A DNA stretch of 64,000 bases, from contig JARWMV010000237.1 of assembly GCA_030998015.1 (NCBI GenBank), forward strand, positions 1,302,001 through 1,366,000. The letters are read 5' to 3'. The DNA is from Ceratorhiza oryzae-sativae (lineage: Eukaryota > Basidiomycota > Agaricomycetes > Cantharellales > Ceratobasidiaceae). The position numbers and the translations under genes are program-made. The notes below the pieces were generated by a model. That model saw only the letters and a list, made by a program, of their open reading frames with translations, was not told where the DNA came from and made no database searches. Each line of letters opens with the position of its first letter. Position 1 is the first letter of the stretch. Positions 10,953 through 22,890 of this stretch are shown here, one piece after another.

Positions 10953-13900
10953 TCAAATCGTGCACACCAAATGGAAAACCAAGCTCAATACCTTCTGTTT
11001 ATCCTTCGGTATGAACGCGGACGCTACTTGCTTCCTGCGCGGTGGTCCCGGAGGTTTTGGAGGAGGCCGAGAGGGGAGAGCCGATCCTGATGGACCTCCG
11101 TCAGGTTTCTTAGGCAGGTCACGCTGGGGAGGAGGTCGGGTAGGCAATGGTACAGGAGGGACAGGATTATTCGTCGAAGTGGCGATGTTCGAAGAACTTG
11201 ATAGCAGTACCTCCGGTTTGACGACGACTATGCTTTTGGGAGGATCATCCCTACCCACCGAGTAGGCTTTTCTGGCACAGGATTCTGTGAAGTATCTGGC
11301 TGTGGGATAGCTTGTTTAGGAGTCGGTCGTAGCGGATTAACCGTTTGTTGGATTGCGTTTTGGAAGTAGTTTCTCGGACACTAAAAATGTATCAGTATAC
11401 TCACCAGGCCAGCGTACGGCTGGAACTCACCTTTACAAGGTGACCTCGAGTTCTAGCGTCCTCCACGATTGTCCTCCATGTCTCGTTGCATCGCTCCAAA
11501 GTTGCAGCGTGACCCAAAACAAATAACGAAGAGCGCGCACGAGTGATAGCCACGTTCATACGTCGTTCATCGGCCAAGAAACCAACGCTCTGTACGTTCA
11601 CACCGGCACGGACGCAAGACAAGATGATAATATCCTTTTCTTGGCCTTGGAAACCATCGACTGTGTTGAAGTCAATTAATTTCAAGATTGTTGGACCATA
11701 CACCGCCTGGAACCGGCTCTTGATATGCCCAACCTGTCCTCGATACATGGATACAATACCAATCCGATAGTCAAACTTTGTAGATTTAAAGTCTCGCAGA
11801 AGTCGTTCGTACAAGGCCAAGGTGGCGTTCGCTTCCTCCCGATTGATCTGAGAATGGTTCGACTGTGCCTCTTCCTGACCGTGAGCGACATCGAAGAATT
11901 TGTATGATCCGAATATCGATGATGAGTGCCACACTTGATGCGTTCTTTGAGCCATATCAGGTCCGTCCTGGAGCCGGCCCTGATAAAAGAGACGGCTAGG
12001 TACGGCACTAATAGTCGGATGCATACGGTACTGGATGCTAGTTCGGAAGTCAGTTTGTTGTTTGTACGCGCTGTAGATATGCTAACCTGAGAAGGTGGAC
12101 TGAATTTGGATTCTGTCGTTGCAGCCGGACAAACAAGCTCTGGTTGTAATCCAGACCACAAGCAAGCTGAGAGATAACCGTCGGGGGCAATTGTTGAGGG
12201 TCGCCGACAAGGATGCAAGTCTTGCACCCATACCGAAGAGGGATAAGGGTTGCGATCTCGATTGCTTGAGCTGCCTCGTCAATGATAACTGTCTCGAATT
12301 CGAAAGGTTCCAAGACCTCGTGGCCGGCCCCGGATAGTGTACTGCAGATCACATCCGCCTCAGAGAGCACTTCAAACCTAAACTTTCGACGAGCAGCATC
12401 CAAAACACGACTAGCGTTTTTCTGTTGATCTCGAGCAGTATCCAGTTTCCCCGTGATGGTCGTTCTTTGCGACTTGAGCGCGCGAAATTCGTTCTCCAAT
12501 GCAATCTTTTTCTGGCCGGCCTCGGATTGATCCAGCTCCGCTCTTTTCATATCAATTTTTTGTTTGACTTCCGCCAGTTGCTGCCGAAGAACATTGATGT
12601 CGGTAGAGGGATCAGACGAATTTTTGGGTAATCCTGCCATTTTTTCGTCCACGAGCGCGTCCAAAGAATTTGCGGTCACACTGACGTTCATCGAGGACTC
12701 AGTTCCAACACGGACTACCTTAAGACTGAGGGGTTGGCCTTTGTCGTCACGGACGCCATCGACCAGACGTTTTGTGACTTCGTCGATGGCGCGTTACTAG
12801 GAGCGCATATCAGCAGCCTACGTTTATCCTTCTGTTCCTTGTCGCTGGATATTTGAAGGGCCGCTCGGGCGGCCGAAACATAGACCCCGGTTAATCCGCA
12901 TATGGTACTTGTTTTTCCCGTTCCTGGCGGACTACTCAACTATTTTAGTGGATGTATGGGCGATACGAAAGCTGGGCTCACCCTTGGATCAACGAGAAAC
13001 CAGTAGATCCCAAGGCTCCGAGTATAGCTTTGGCCTGGGGTTCATTTACACGATGTGCGCTCATAGCATCCTTGACACGCTGGTCGGCTATAACTGTGCG
13101 GGCAACCGAGCGTGCGCTAACCACCTCATCGAAGAGGTCGTAGTATTCTGCCGTGGTGAGAGCCGCGTACTCTCGGTTAATAGTGCTCAAGCTAGAGTCG
13201 CGATAAACAAGGGAAGCGTAGGCGTAAATGCAGAGCTCACCTATATATCCTCGACAACCTCCACTGCTCCTGGATTTGAACTTTGACCATTTGTTCGACC
13301 GGGGTGGAAAGTCGCATTGTTCCACTGGCAATCTGGGTTGCAGCGTTGGCTCGTTTAAAGCCCGTAATTTTAGCTAAAATCGATCTATCACCCTCTATAC
13401 CGAACGTAGCAAGACTATATCAGTTTCCGCAAGAAACCAGCGGTCAGGCATTTTCTCAATTATGTTGAATGCGATCTCGGTAAAGTTGTCGACGTAGCTG
13501 CGGGTCATGACCGTGCACAGGACCGTATCCTTGGGCCCCTCCTCCCTCGCTTGAAGCATTTGGCTCCAGCATTCGTTGATTAACAAGGGGTGGAAAACGT
13601 CAAAGTAGTTCTTCTTGGAAGAAAACTTGGGAGGAACACGGTTGAGCTTTGGCGTATTGCCACCAATACAGAGCGGGGTTGGGCCATCGTGCTCGATCGA
13701 CCAACGCAAGATTTGTTCGTGCAAGCCCTCTAAATTTGGTTTCAATCGAGCAGCCCGCCTCTGCACCTCGTCGTGGCGCCGTTTCATCTCTTGGAGGCGT
13801 TTTTGTTGAGCTGATAGTACAGGCGGTCCGTCTAGCAGAACCATAGTACGTTTTGGTTGGTCTGGCTTTTTAGGCGCAATAACAGTAGGTGCGAGCGCGG

Positions 13901-16900
13901 CCAGAGTAGTTTTCTTGATATCCTCCTCGTCCGACGATGAAGACGCTGAAGAGTCACCCTCGTCCATTTCATGAGCTGAGCTTGCAGACGAAGCCGGCCG
14001 GGAAGGTGGTCTTGTGGGTGCGGTATCGACGGCGTTTGGTTTAGGCAAGTTTCGCATTTGGAGATTCGTCTTCTGAGCCGCGGTTTGCTGTTGCCGAGCA
14101 GAAAGTTCCGCACGCATCTTTGCCATTGCAGGATTGGCCGAGCTAGATGACGCTTTCGACTTGGCCGGTGGTTTGGTAGCGGATGGCTTGATCGTTGATA
14201 TAGAGATTTTGCTCTTGGAACTCGAAACGTTTGTGGACTTGTTGCGCGCGCCTTCTTGCATGAATTTGCTGATGGAGGATTGCTTTCCGCCGGTGACGGG
14301 GCGAGAGGGACCAGGCTCGTCGTCGTCGCTGATGACGAGCACATTATCCCGGCGCGCAGCTTTAGGTGCAGGAACCCCAGACTTGACATCCTCGGGCTCA
14401 GCAGAGCGCCTTCGTTTCCCGGGTTTGACCGTTTCCTGTTTCGCCTCGGGCTCAGGCTCTGGAGGCAAGTACTGTGCTAGAATGACCTCTATCCTCTCCT
14501 TCCTGACATCGGGCAATTCCGACACCTTGACGCGCCGATCAAGCTTTTTGAGGACTTCGGGGGACGGTATAAGTCCACCTTCCAAGAGAGTGACCATCAA
14601 TTCATTAGCCTGGTAGAGTAGTTCGGCATCTGTGAGTCGGAACCAGGCTACGAGCTCCTGTTGCACCCCACGCATAGTCTCCAGGCTGTTTTCCTGCTGC
14701 CCTTGACCTTGGCTAGCAGATGTGGATTGAAAAGAGGACACATGGCGCGCATAAGTCGCCGAAAATAAGAGCGTCGCGCATCCATTCGACCATTTGTTGA
14801 GGGTCGAAGAACTCTGCCCACAGTGGACACTTGGAGAAGATCAAGGCCAGGGCGTGGCACATGCTATCCCATAGCGGGCGAAGCATAACACGCGCCTCTG
14901 GGTCAAAGGATGGATCGTCTAACAGACCAACGGCCTCAGTATCCCAGTCGTCATCTTCGGCCTTCATTTGTTCCGGGTTCGCTTCTGCTGTGCGCTCAGG
15001 TCCACACAACGCTTCGATGACATCGACAAAACACCGAACGAGAGACTTGGCCGCGGAACAGGCTTCAGCCACTTTGTCCGCCGTAGAGTTGAATGCATCA
15101 ACAAAGGCTGTGACGCCGCGTAGAGTTGCCTGAGGCTGGTGCTTGAGAGCGAATCGTAGACACGCCTTTCGACCATCGCAATCCCCAAAAACTCCAATGC
15201 GGCCTGTGAAGTTCAGAAACGGGAGAAAAAAGTATAGTAATCACGTCGGCCATCATGACTGGGTCCAGATTTTCCGCTTCGCACACCAAGCCGAATCGGG
15301 CCATGAGTTCACCATATCCATGGCGCATCTTCCTCGACGAAGAATCAAGAAACTGGACGAGACCTGGAACCACCAGCTTGTATTCGCTGCTGGGCTTGAG
15401 TGCAGATAGAGCGATGGAATCGATATGCGCTGAACGAGCCATTATATGCGTGATGAACCGTAGGCTAGGAATATCGCCAGAATCCACCCTCTGAAGCGCC
15501 TCGGTCCAAAGCGGGACATGAATTGCTGGTTCTTTTAATTTGTCGGCAAAGCCGTGTGGTTTGGGTGATTTGCTTTTGGCTTCGGTCAAAGTGCATCGCA
15601 ATGCTTGAACAGCTGCCAAGTCGTGCGTGAAAATGTCGCCCAGGAGCCCCCGAGTAACCTCGCGGAGCCTCGTGGTCCCATTCTCAAATGCAACCTCTGT
15701 AATTTTAGTCCTGTATTTGAGCACTGCATCGCGAGTCGGGATTGAGTAGGCGGTCTCTTGGGGTTTCGAGGGGAGTTGGTTGCCCGTTCCATTCATGAGA
15801 TTCGTAATCACCTGCAACCATGTGAGCCAAATCGCATTCACAGCGGCGCTAGAAATTTCCCACCTCTCGAAATACTCTCACAGCCAATATGCGTACATGT
15901 TCTGGAAACGTGCGGTTGGATAAGATATCCACTAAACAACCCAAAGCAGCTTGAAGACGACTTCCAAATCTTGGCCGATCGCGGACTCCAGTTATATAGG
16001 GGTGTATCCAAGCAAGCGATTTGTCACTGTCCTTATCGAGAGCGATATCCGCGCAAATGGCCTTCTCCAGCTGATTTCCCTTGGTGATAGTCAGAAAGAC
16101 GTTCTCAGGATAATTCGAAGCGTTGTTTGCCCAGATTTCGTTGGAATATACGCTCAAGCAAAACTCCACAAACTGGAGCGTGTGAGAGTCGTCTAGCAGC
16201 TGGAACGTCGGCTTCGTCGAGAAGTAAGATAAACGAACATACACTGATTTCCATCATGAATCCATTTCATCGCTCTCTTGAAAGCTTCGATACCCTTTTG
16301 GGCCGTAGTCCCCTGAAGTATTGAAGCAACGGAAAATACTCGAAGGGCAGTAGCAACATGTCCGGAGAGGGCTTGATCTTTTTCAATACTGGACAGACCA
16401 AAAGGAAGCGAAGGAATCTTGCTTGGGTTACCACAGCAGTCAATCAGACTCTCGACGAGGGACGAATAATGCGACTTGAAGTCTGCTGGAGACGTGTCGT
16501 ACTTGGTGGCTGCAAGTTGCTTCTGTGCCCATTTCCGAATTTTGTCGTCTTGGAGGACAGCAAGTACCAATAAGCCGCGCGGGATGGGGCAAGTCGTGAG
16601 CGAGGAGACCACATTGGAAGCATTTCGCCCTATGAACAAACTAAGCTCGTCGCTTTCGATACAGAGGGCCAAGTTGTCGAGGATATGGAACAAGACCCCG
16701 GAAGGAAGGTTATTGAGATTAACTGAATCCTCGATAGAGACCTTGGCCTCGGCGAGGGTCTTTAAAATATCCTCTTGTTCCCATTGGTTCACCGCGGAAG
16801 CGAATCCATCAAGAGTCCTGTCATCAAAGGCTGAGAGGTAGCTGATGGTCGATGAATGAATGGCAAATTTGCAAATTGCTAAATGTCACTTACACCTCTC

Positions 16901-17114
16901 GCAGTCGCTGCTTGGAAGACTCATATGCCTGCGCACACTCGAAGCAGCCATGTATCATCTTGGACTGGACAGCCTTCCACTTCTGGACCGCGTCTGAGCG
17001 ATACCCATGAAGCTTTTGCAATAAAATGGCAGACTCGCGCATCACATCCGAGGCCCTACTGCAGTACCAATGCTGACTATCTTGAGCCATGACATAAGAG
17101 TATGTCAATTCCAT
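10953..17114 (-). CDS. SEN1: SEN1/senataxin superfamily 1 RNA-DNA helicase
   Basis: This is a large nuclear helicase that resolves R-loops and terminates non-coding transcription. The N-terminal SEN1_N helical domain begins at MELTYSYVMAQDSQHWYCSR (an inner ATG at 17090 is also possible). It runs through FECAQAYESSKQRL, ALPF-type helices and FGDCDGRKACLRFALKH. A charged, serine-rich linker with KPGKRRRSAEPEDV follows. The C-terminal helicase core has Walker [16 protein letters not shown], motif Ia-like CAPSNA, Walker B DEAAQAIE, GDPQQLPPTV, IQYRMHP, TVDGFQGQEKD and MNVAITRARSS. The tail is proline-rich (PPRRKQVASAFIPKDK). The reading frame breaks by one base at several conserved points: near 14755, 13403, 12790 and 11260. 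At three of them, one extra base in a short homopolymer would restore the family sequence (for example SNAAIDEV and VGRDDPP). Because the gene is essential in yeasts, consensus error is likelier than decay, but both remain open. It is head to head with translin. Confidence 0.85.
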
Positions 17115-17636
17115 CTTGGATTCGGACGTCAGGTCCCGTTTGGGATCGTAATGAGCGGATTGAGCCTCCGGAGAATTTCCATGACCCGATTCCGGGTTTC
17201 GGCAGACCTGTAGTCGACCTGCCTTGCCATGTTCGGGGAGTATGGCGAGGTGTTCTGGCTATGATGGGTCCGTGTGTACTCTGGCGGGAGATCCAACCGA
17301 GCGGTTCTGTGTAGTGAGGCTCAAGAGCCACGTAAAGGAACAGCCACAAATCCAAAGATCACAATTTGTTCGACTGTCGAGCGGTATTGTATTTCCGGCG
17401 TTGTCTAGGTGATTTCTCCCCAGGTCAAATCAACATAAGAAGCTCCGAAAGAGGGAACAAAGAGCGCGCCTGATGGAGGGAGAGCGGGTGGCGCGTATGT
17501 TCTAAGTCACGTGTTCATGGTGGGGGACTTGATTCACCTTGTTTGGCAAATCCAGAATTGCAACGGTCGACACTAATCCGTGTAAAGCACCATCGATGTG
17601 CCTTTTGAAATTTGTCTCATTCTTAATTTGCTCAGG
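17115..17636. promoter_or_regulatory. shared divergent promoter interval SEN1/translin
   Basis: About 520 bp separates the start codons of the minus-strand SEN1 and the plus-strand translin gene, so the two promoters must share this interval. I see no clear TATA box. A frame of about 90 codons on the minus strand (17077-17355) is not supported as coding. Confidence 0.55.
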
Positions 17637-18747
17637 ATGAACTCGGAGGATTTGCAGAAACTCAGCCGCGACTTTGAAGCAGAGAGCGAGCTTCGTGACG
17701 TCAGTGATCGACGTCCCCGTGTCTGTCAAACAAAATGAATGTTGATATTCGCTCCGCAACAGGCCATTCGAAAAGAAGTCGTGGAGCTCGACCGAAAATC
17801 GCGAAATGCCACGGGGATAATGAACAACATTCACTCGACCAGAAACGGTACGCCGCATCCCATGTACCAATTTGGGGATTAAAGGACTAGAGATTAATGG
17901 ACAGTTAAACCCCTTATCGAGGAATCGTCTACGGTCATCGAAAGCTGTCGAGAAGAATTATCAAAATTAGCTTTGATTCTCCCTCCAAACCAGTATTGGA
18001 GGCAAGTCGTGCTCATGTGGCCCTTGTCATTTCGCTTATCATTCCCTTGAACTAGATGGAAGGACATGTGGACTCGTTCTCTGACCTCCGTCTTGTTTGT
18101 AGCTGCACTCAACGAATATCTAACAACCGAGCGCCTATTAACTCTTCCCGAATGTGAACAAATCCTCCAAGGTCTACAAAATGCTTTCCTAATCATCACT
18201 GCCGACTAACTGATCACCCTCTAGTACAGCCTGAATGGAAAGGAAAACTCCAAATCGCACCGGAAGACTACCTACACGCGATCATCGCACTCGTCAACGA
18301 GCTAGTACGCTACCCACTTGGTTCTCGATCTCGCCTGACAAAACGACTTGCTAGTCCAGACTGGCGTCAACTCTGTTACACTCGGCGACTTTGACGCTCC
18401 GGTCAGGATATCCGTATTCGTAAGAGACGTTTTCAGCGGATTCTCCCTGGTAGGTCTTGGTATGCTATAGCTGTATGCGCCCTAATTTCTTATCCAGCTC
18501 AATCTCAAAAACGACAGCCTCCGGCGTCGGTTCGATTCGTAAGTGTGTCCGGCCCTCTAGCTTCTGTGCCGACCGCTTCCACAGGCTCAAGTATGACATG
18601 AAGAAAATCGAAGAAGGCAAGCCCCTTGCGACTTTGATTCGAGTGCTTACAGTAAACCTTGCTCTAGTGGTTTACGATGTGTCCTTGCGAAAGCTACCCC
18701 AGCTAGCAAGTCAGAGGACAAGCCAAACGAGACGTAGATTCGGATAG
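17637..18747 (+). CDS. translin (single-strand RNA/DNA-binding, C3PO subunit)
   Basis: Translin forms an octameric ring that binds single-stranded nucleic acids and, with TRAX, makes the C3PO endoribonuclease. The first exon starts MNSEDLQKLSRDFEAESELR. Splicing gives AIRKEVVELDRKSRNATGIM, then VKPLIEESSTVIESCREEL and PPNQYWRWKDMWTRSLTSV. Next come VNELTGVNSVTLGDFDAPVR, SGFSLLNLKNDSLRRRFDS and KYDMKKIEEVVYDVSLRKL, all diagnostic of translin. The protein ends in TRRRFG with a stop at 18747. Two of the introns (18002-18055 and 18617-18667) must use GC donors (GCAAGT and GCAAGC). The others are GT-AG and about 45-60 nt long. The frame is continuous. A minus-strand frame over 17502-17870 is only the shadow of the first exons. 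Confidence 0.88.
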
Positions 18748-18908
18748 CCCTTTAGAACAGACTGGACATGTTTCTACCAGTCACGCACCAACAAAACATA
18801 TCCACCACTGGTGTTTCCTTGTGCTAATTTGTTGCACAAGGCACTTATACCCACGCCCGATCCGCAAAACTCGATCATGATTCCTACTCGAACGACAGAA
18901 TATACAAC

Positions 18909-20496
18909 CTAATCGTACCTGCCTTTACCCAGTACGAAATTCGACGCAACCTTTTTGTATAAAAACTCTCCATACACCACCGGCTCGGCAAGCTTCTCCT
19001 TTGGAGCTTCGAGCAACCTGAGAGCAGCCGGCAACGGTTCAACGACAGCGTCAAAATTAGGCTCAAAAAGAACGGGACGCTATGGTGCATCAGTCTCAAT
19101 TCAACCGAGCTCTGCACTGAACTTACGAGATGCTAAAAGGGTATTATTAGTCATTTTTGGAATATGCCAGATTAACAAGATACATACCGATAATTCGTCC
19201 CTCGATGAATGACTCGATGGATCGTGCTCTTGTACAACCCATTGGTCCAAACCTGCCCGTATTTTGAGCCCCATCTAAAACGAGTGAATTACTCGGACAT
19301 ACCTCCCACATTTCCCCAATGTTACACACCACGCATCCAGGGATCGGATCCGCATTGATCCACTCACCAGGACCGGCTTCATCCACATTCGCCTTGGATG
19401 CATGTTTGAACACCTGAAGAGCTTTCGGCGTTGGGTCTGCGAATAAGAACCTGAAGAGGGGATGGGTATATGCTAGTCATCCTGGGGAGGAAATCAACCT
19501 ACGTCAAGCATCCATAGTCCCTACAAACCGGTCGAGTCAGATTGGTCAATGAGCATATGAATAAATGGCAAACTCACTTGTGCGCCCCACACGATATCCC
19601 ATCGGCTTCATTTGACAACGGCGGATACCCTTTCCACAGCATAAAACACCCCGACCCGGATCCACGAAACGCCCCACTCACCAATCACCCGCATGACCCA
19701 AAAGCTATCATCAATCTTACTCCTCAGATCCGCCCACTCGTCGGGCGTCATACCCAAGCCATGCGCCATGCTAAACACGCAAAACCCAATCAACACAAGC
19801 ACCCCCTACGCTCTCAACTCGGATCGACTCACGCCTCCATCACGACCATGCCCAAATCTTTCATTTTTTCAACCCATTTCTCATAGGCCGTCCTGAACCC
19901 CGGTAGATCCTCCTCGCTCGGCCACTGATTCTCGCCCCATAAAGGCTTGGTCTTATCAGGCTCCGCAACAGGCGCATAGAGATCCAATCCTTCGTGATGA
20001 TCAGTCTTGCCTTGAGTCACATTCTCTATACGCACCACACCGCATCCATCAACACCTTGTCACATTCAAGAGAGCACTAGACCACCGACTCACCTCCAAG
20101 CCGCTGATACCCTATGATCAAAAACCAAACACCACCATCAACTCCGGGTACGTCATGGACCAACACACACTCACCTCGGGCTAAATCCTGGTTCTGGATA
20201 TGCAGCCGCTCCTTGACTTTTTGGTCCAACTTGAAAAACCGGTGCGCCAGATCCGCCAACTCGTCGGTCTCGGCCTGCTCCACAAGCGCCCGTATGTCGA
20301 GGTAAAAGAAGCCATAGTCTCGGCATGCGGCGTGAAGGGCTGCAGCGGTTTGGGCTCGTGCGGTGGGATCGTTGGGAGCGTTGGGCAGATACGGGGCGAT
20401 ATCGATGACGGGGAGCGTGTCGGCGTCTGCGGGGAGGACGGCATTGGCCTGTGGGCGCGCAGCGGCAGGGCTGGATGGGAGCACGGCAGCGGTCAT
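18909..20496 (-). CDS. 2-oxoglutarate/Fe(II)-dependent oxygenase (isopenicillin N synthase-like)
   Basis: This is a non-haem iron oxygenase of the IPNS/DIOX family. The N-terminal non-haem domain starts after MTAAVLPSSPAAARPQ with LPVIDIAPYLPNAP and continues DYGFFYLDIRALVEQAE. Further exons give GKTDHHEGLDLY, WPSEEDLPGFRTAYEKW and MVVMEAMAHGLGM. The double-stranded beta-helix has the facial triad: HKD (H-x-D, split by an intron near 19510-19570) and the distal His in STIHRVIHRG. It is followed by the NYRVSVPFFLEPNFDAVVEP strand, with the Arg-x-Ser that normally binds 2-oxoglutarate. The protein ends NFVLGKGRYD. Introns are short GT-AG and the frame is continuous. The substrate cannot be inferred, and no secondary-metabolite partner is adjacent. 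Confidence 0.87.
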
Positions 20497-20868
20497 TGCA
20501 GTGTGCTATATATACAGACAGAACAATCTCTCAGCAGTGCGCACACCGAAAGGAACCCGACCAAGTAGGTCGCGGCGAAAAGCGCGCAGACGCCCCAATC
20601 CCCCTCCAACTCGACTGATCTCGTAAGATAACGTTACGGGCTCTCGTCACGCATATAAAACACGAGTACACAGTTTTTTTTTTCTTTTCCAAAAGGGATG
20701 CATATAGTGCAGGATGGTGCGGGATATCCAAACCGAAACAGTACACATGAAGGAAAACTAGAGCAAAAACACACGGTAATGAGCAGTGAAAAGAAAAGAG
20801 CAGCACCAGCAACCCAGCGTCTCATACATGTACACAACTATCCTCCCCTCCTCCCTTTAGTCCCTTCC
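20497..20868. other. intergenic gap between 2OG oxygenase and NOT2
   Basis: Both neighbours are on the minus strand, so this interval should hold the NOT2 3' region and the oxygenase promoter. A TATA-like TATATATA is just upstream of the oxygenase start (about 20505-20512). A T-rich run lies near 20670-20690. No gene is supported. Confidence 0.5.
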
Positions 20869-22890
20869 TCACACCCGAATTCCTTGTTGTACTTGCCCCT
20901 GCACAGCTGCAGCCGGATTTAATGGAACATTATGCTTCTCCTCCAGCTGGTCGTATTGAATCCGCGCATGCATCTTGACCCGCTCCCAGTTCTCGGGATC
21001 AAAAAAGGTATACACTCCAGACTCGTGCGTGCTCGTCTTTTGGGACGGAGACGTGCCGGTTTCTTTTGTCAGCCAGACCCGTCGTTCTTTATGGAATCGC
21101 CAGTTTCGGTTGTACCTGGAGAGGAAGCGTCAGTCGAAGTGTAAGAGCCAACTCCAACGAAGCACGAGATGAAAAAGAAGCGAGATGAACGTACAGCTCC
21201 TGACTCGCCATCTCCTGCAGTACATCCCGCGGTGACGAATAAAACATGAAAAACAATGTCTCATCGCTAAACGCACTCGTCTTGGCCTGAGCCGGTGGAG
21301 GCGGTTGGACATTATAACACGCCGGCAAGTGAAAATCGGGCTCGATCGTCAGAGCGGCCGCGGGATCTGACCATGGTGTGATAAAGGAAGGAAATAAATG
21401 CCTTTTGGAGTTTAAATGAGATCAAGACAAATTTTAAATTTAACAGATGAAGAGAAAACCAGAGAAGGAGAAAGGCTCACCCTTGCATGCCCATATCCAG
21501 CCCCATCCCGCTCAAATCCGCGCCGACGTTCAACAGGCTGACGTCTGGATCCGCACCCTTGATGATCTGCAATAGTCCTAGCAAACCCCATCGGTCCGCC
21601 GCGCTGATCAACACTTGCTGAGCCGGTGTCATCGGTACACCCGCGCCAATCGCACCTGGTCCTGCTGCTGCTGCTGCCTGGGAAGGATTTGTTCCGACGC
21701 TCGCGGTAGTGGGAGCAGGCGACGCGCCTTGCACGGGAGGCGGTGGGGGATTGTTTTGGCCGTTGGGTGTGGGTGCAGACGGTGCAGTGTTGGTCGTTGA
21801 TTGGGGCTGGGAAGGAGGTTGGGAGGGAGGTTGAGGTTGTGAGGGTTGTTGAGCTGCCCAGGCTGCGACGGTCGCATGATTTGGCGGGTTCAGTTTCATG
21901 CTGCCGTATGCTTGTTGTTGCTGCTGCCGCCAAGTCCAAGATTGAGCAAACGGATTAGAATAATTCGGGACAGAGGACACACTCGTTTATCCAACTCGGA
22001 TTGATACCCCGGTATATTATTTCGCATCGCATGCCCGACGCCCATTTGCCCGAGGAGATTTTGTCGATGTTGATCCTACACATCCAGAGCCAGCCTTAGT
22101 CCCAGCCAACGCTCAACCCACAGCCAACTCACCACCGAGTTGGGAAACGCGCCATCGGCCGGTTGACCGAGCGCAGGAAAGTCGTCCTGAGTGAGTTCCC
22201 TCTGGGCGCCCTGTTGCTGTTGTTGCTGCTGCTGTTGCTGCTGCTGCACCTGTGCCTGGCCATTTACGCCCCCAAAGCCCGCTCCAGCTCCCGCGGCAGC
22301 ATAATTTCCACCCTGCCCGGCCTGTTGTGCATAGTTGTTGCCCGCCCCAGCATAGCTCCCCGCGCCGCCCGCGCCCGCACTCGCATAGTTCCCACCAGCC
22401 TGGGCATAGTTCCCACCGGGTGTGGAGTATCCTCCCGCGCCGCCAAACGGAGGCTGGGGCCCGCTTGTGCCCAGCGCGGGAAAGTCGTTCGGGTCCAGCG
22501 ACGTGCTCGTGTCGGGTGTGTTGGCCCCGCCACCGCCGTTTGCGCTCGACCCGTTGGGCTGGGGCATGAGCGCGTGTTGCGGGGGCGGCGGGGGCGGGGG
22601 TTGCTGCTGTCCGCCGCCGCCGCCGCCCGCGCCAAACGGAAACGAGTTGCGCGCCGGCAACGCATAGGCCGTCCGCGCCGGCTGGGCATACGGCTGGGTC
22701 GGCGCGCGCTGCTGGGGCTGGTTCTGGGGGATGCCGTAGGGGGCGTAGACGCCTGTCCGGAACTGCGACGCCAGCTGCTGCTGCTGCTGAGCCGTCGGGT
22801 TCAGGTTCGGTGGCACTCGCGGGGCTTGTCCTGCGATGGCTTAGCTCTCGTCGTCGCCACCCGCGTTGACAGCTCACCTGGTCGGTTCAT
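20869..22890 (-). CDS. NOT2: NOT2/CDC36 subunit of the CCR4-NOT deadenylase complex
   Basis: NOT2 is a core scaffold of CCR4-NOT, which shortens mRNA poly(A) tails and represses transcription. The start codon exon is only MNRP-G. A GT-AG intron then leads to QAPRVPPNLNPTAQ. The long N-terminal part is low complexity: a run of prolines, Gly/Ala/Asn/Tyr repeats (GGNYAQAGGNYASAGAGG) and a glutamine run encoded at about 22214-22255. Two DFPALG motifs (residues near 120 and 230), typical of NOT2, are present. The C-terminal NOT2/3/5 box includes DETLFFMFYSSPRDVLQEMA, SQELYNRNWRFHKERRVWLT and GVYTFFDPENWERV. It ends QGQVQQGIRV. Introns are short and no break was seen. A long opposite-strand frame across the repeats is a composition artefact. 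Confidence 0.9.
22214..22255. repeat. CAG/CTG-rich polyglutamine tract in NOT2
   Basis: A trinucleotide-like run of CTG and TTG units encodes about twelve consecutive glutamines on the minus strand inside NOT2. Such tracts vary in length between strains. Confidence 0.8.

Noticed and set aside
17502..17870. Minus-strand frame of 122 codons.
   Set aside because: It is antisense to the first translin exons, whose splice sites and conserved sequence explain the same DNA.
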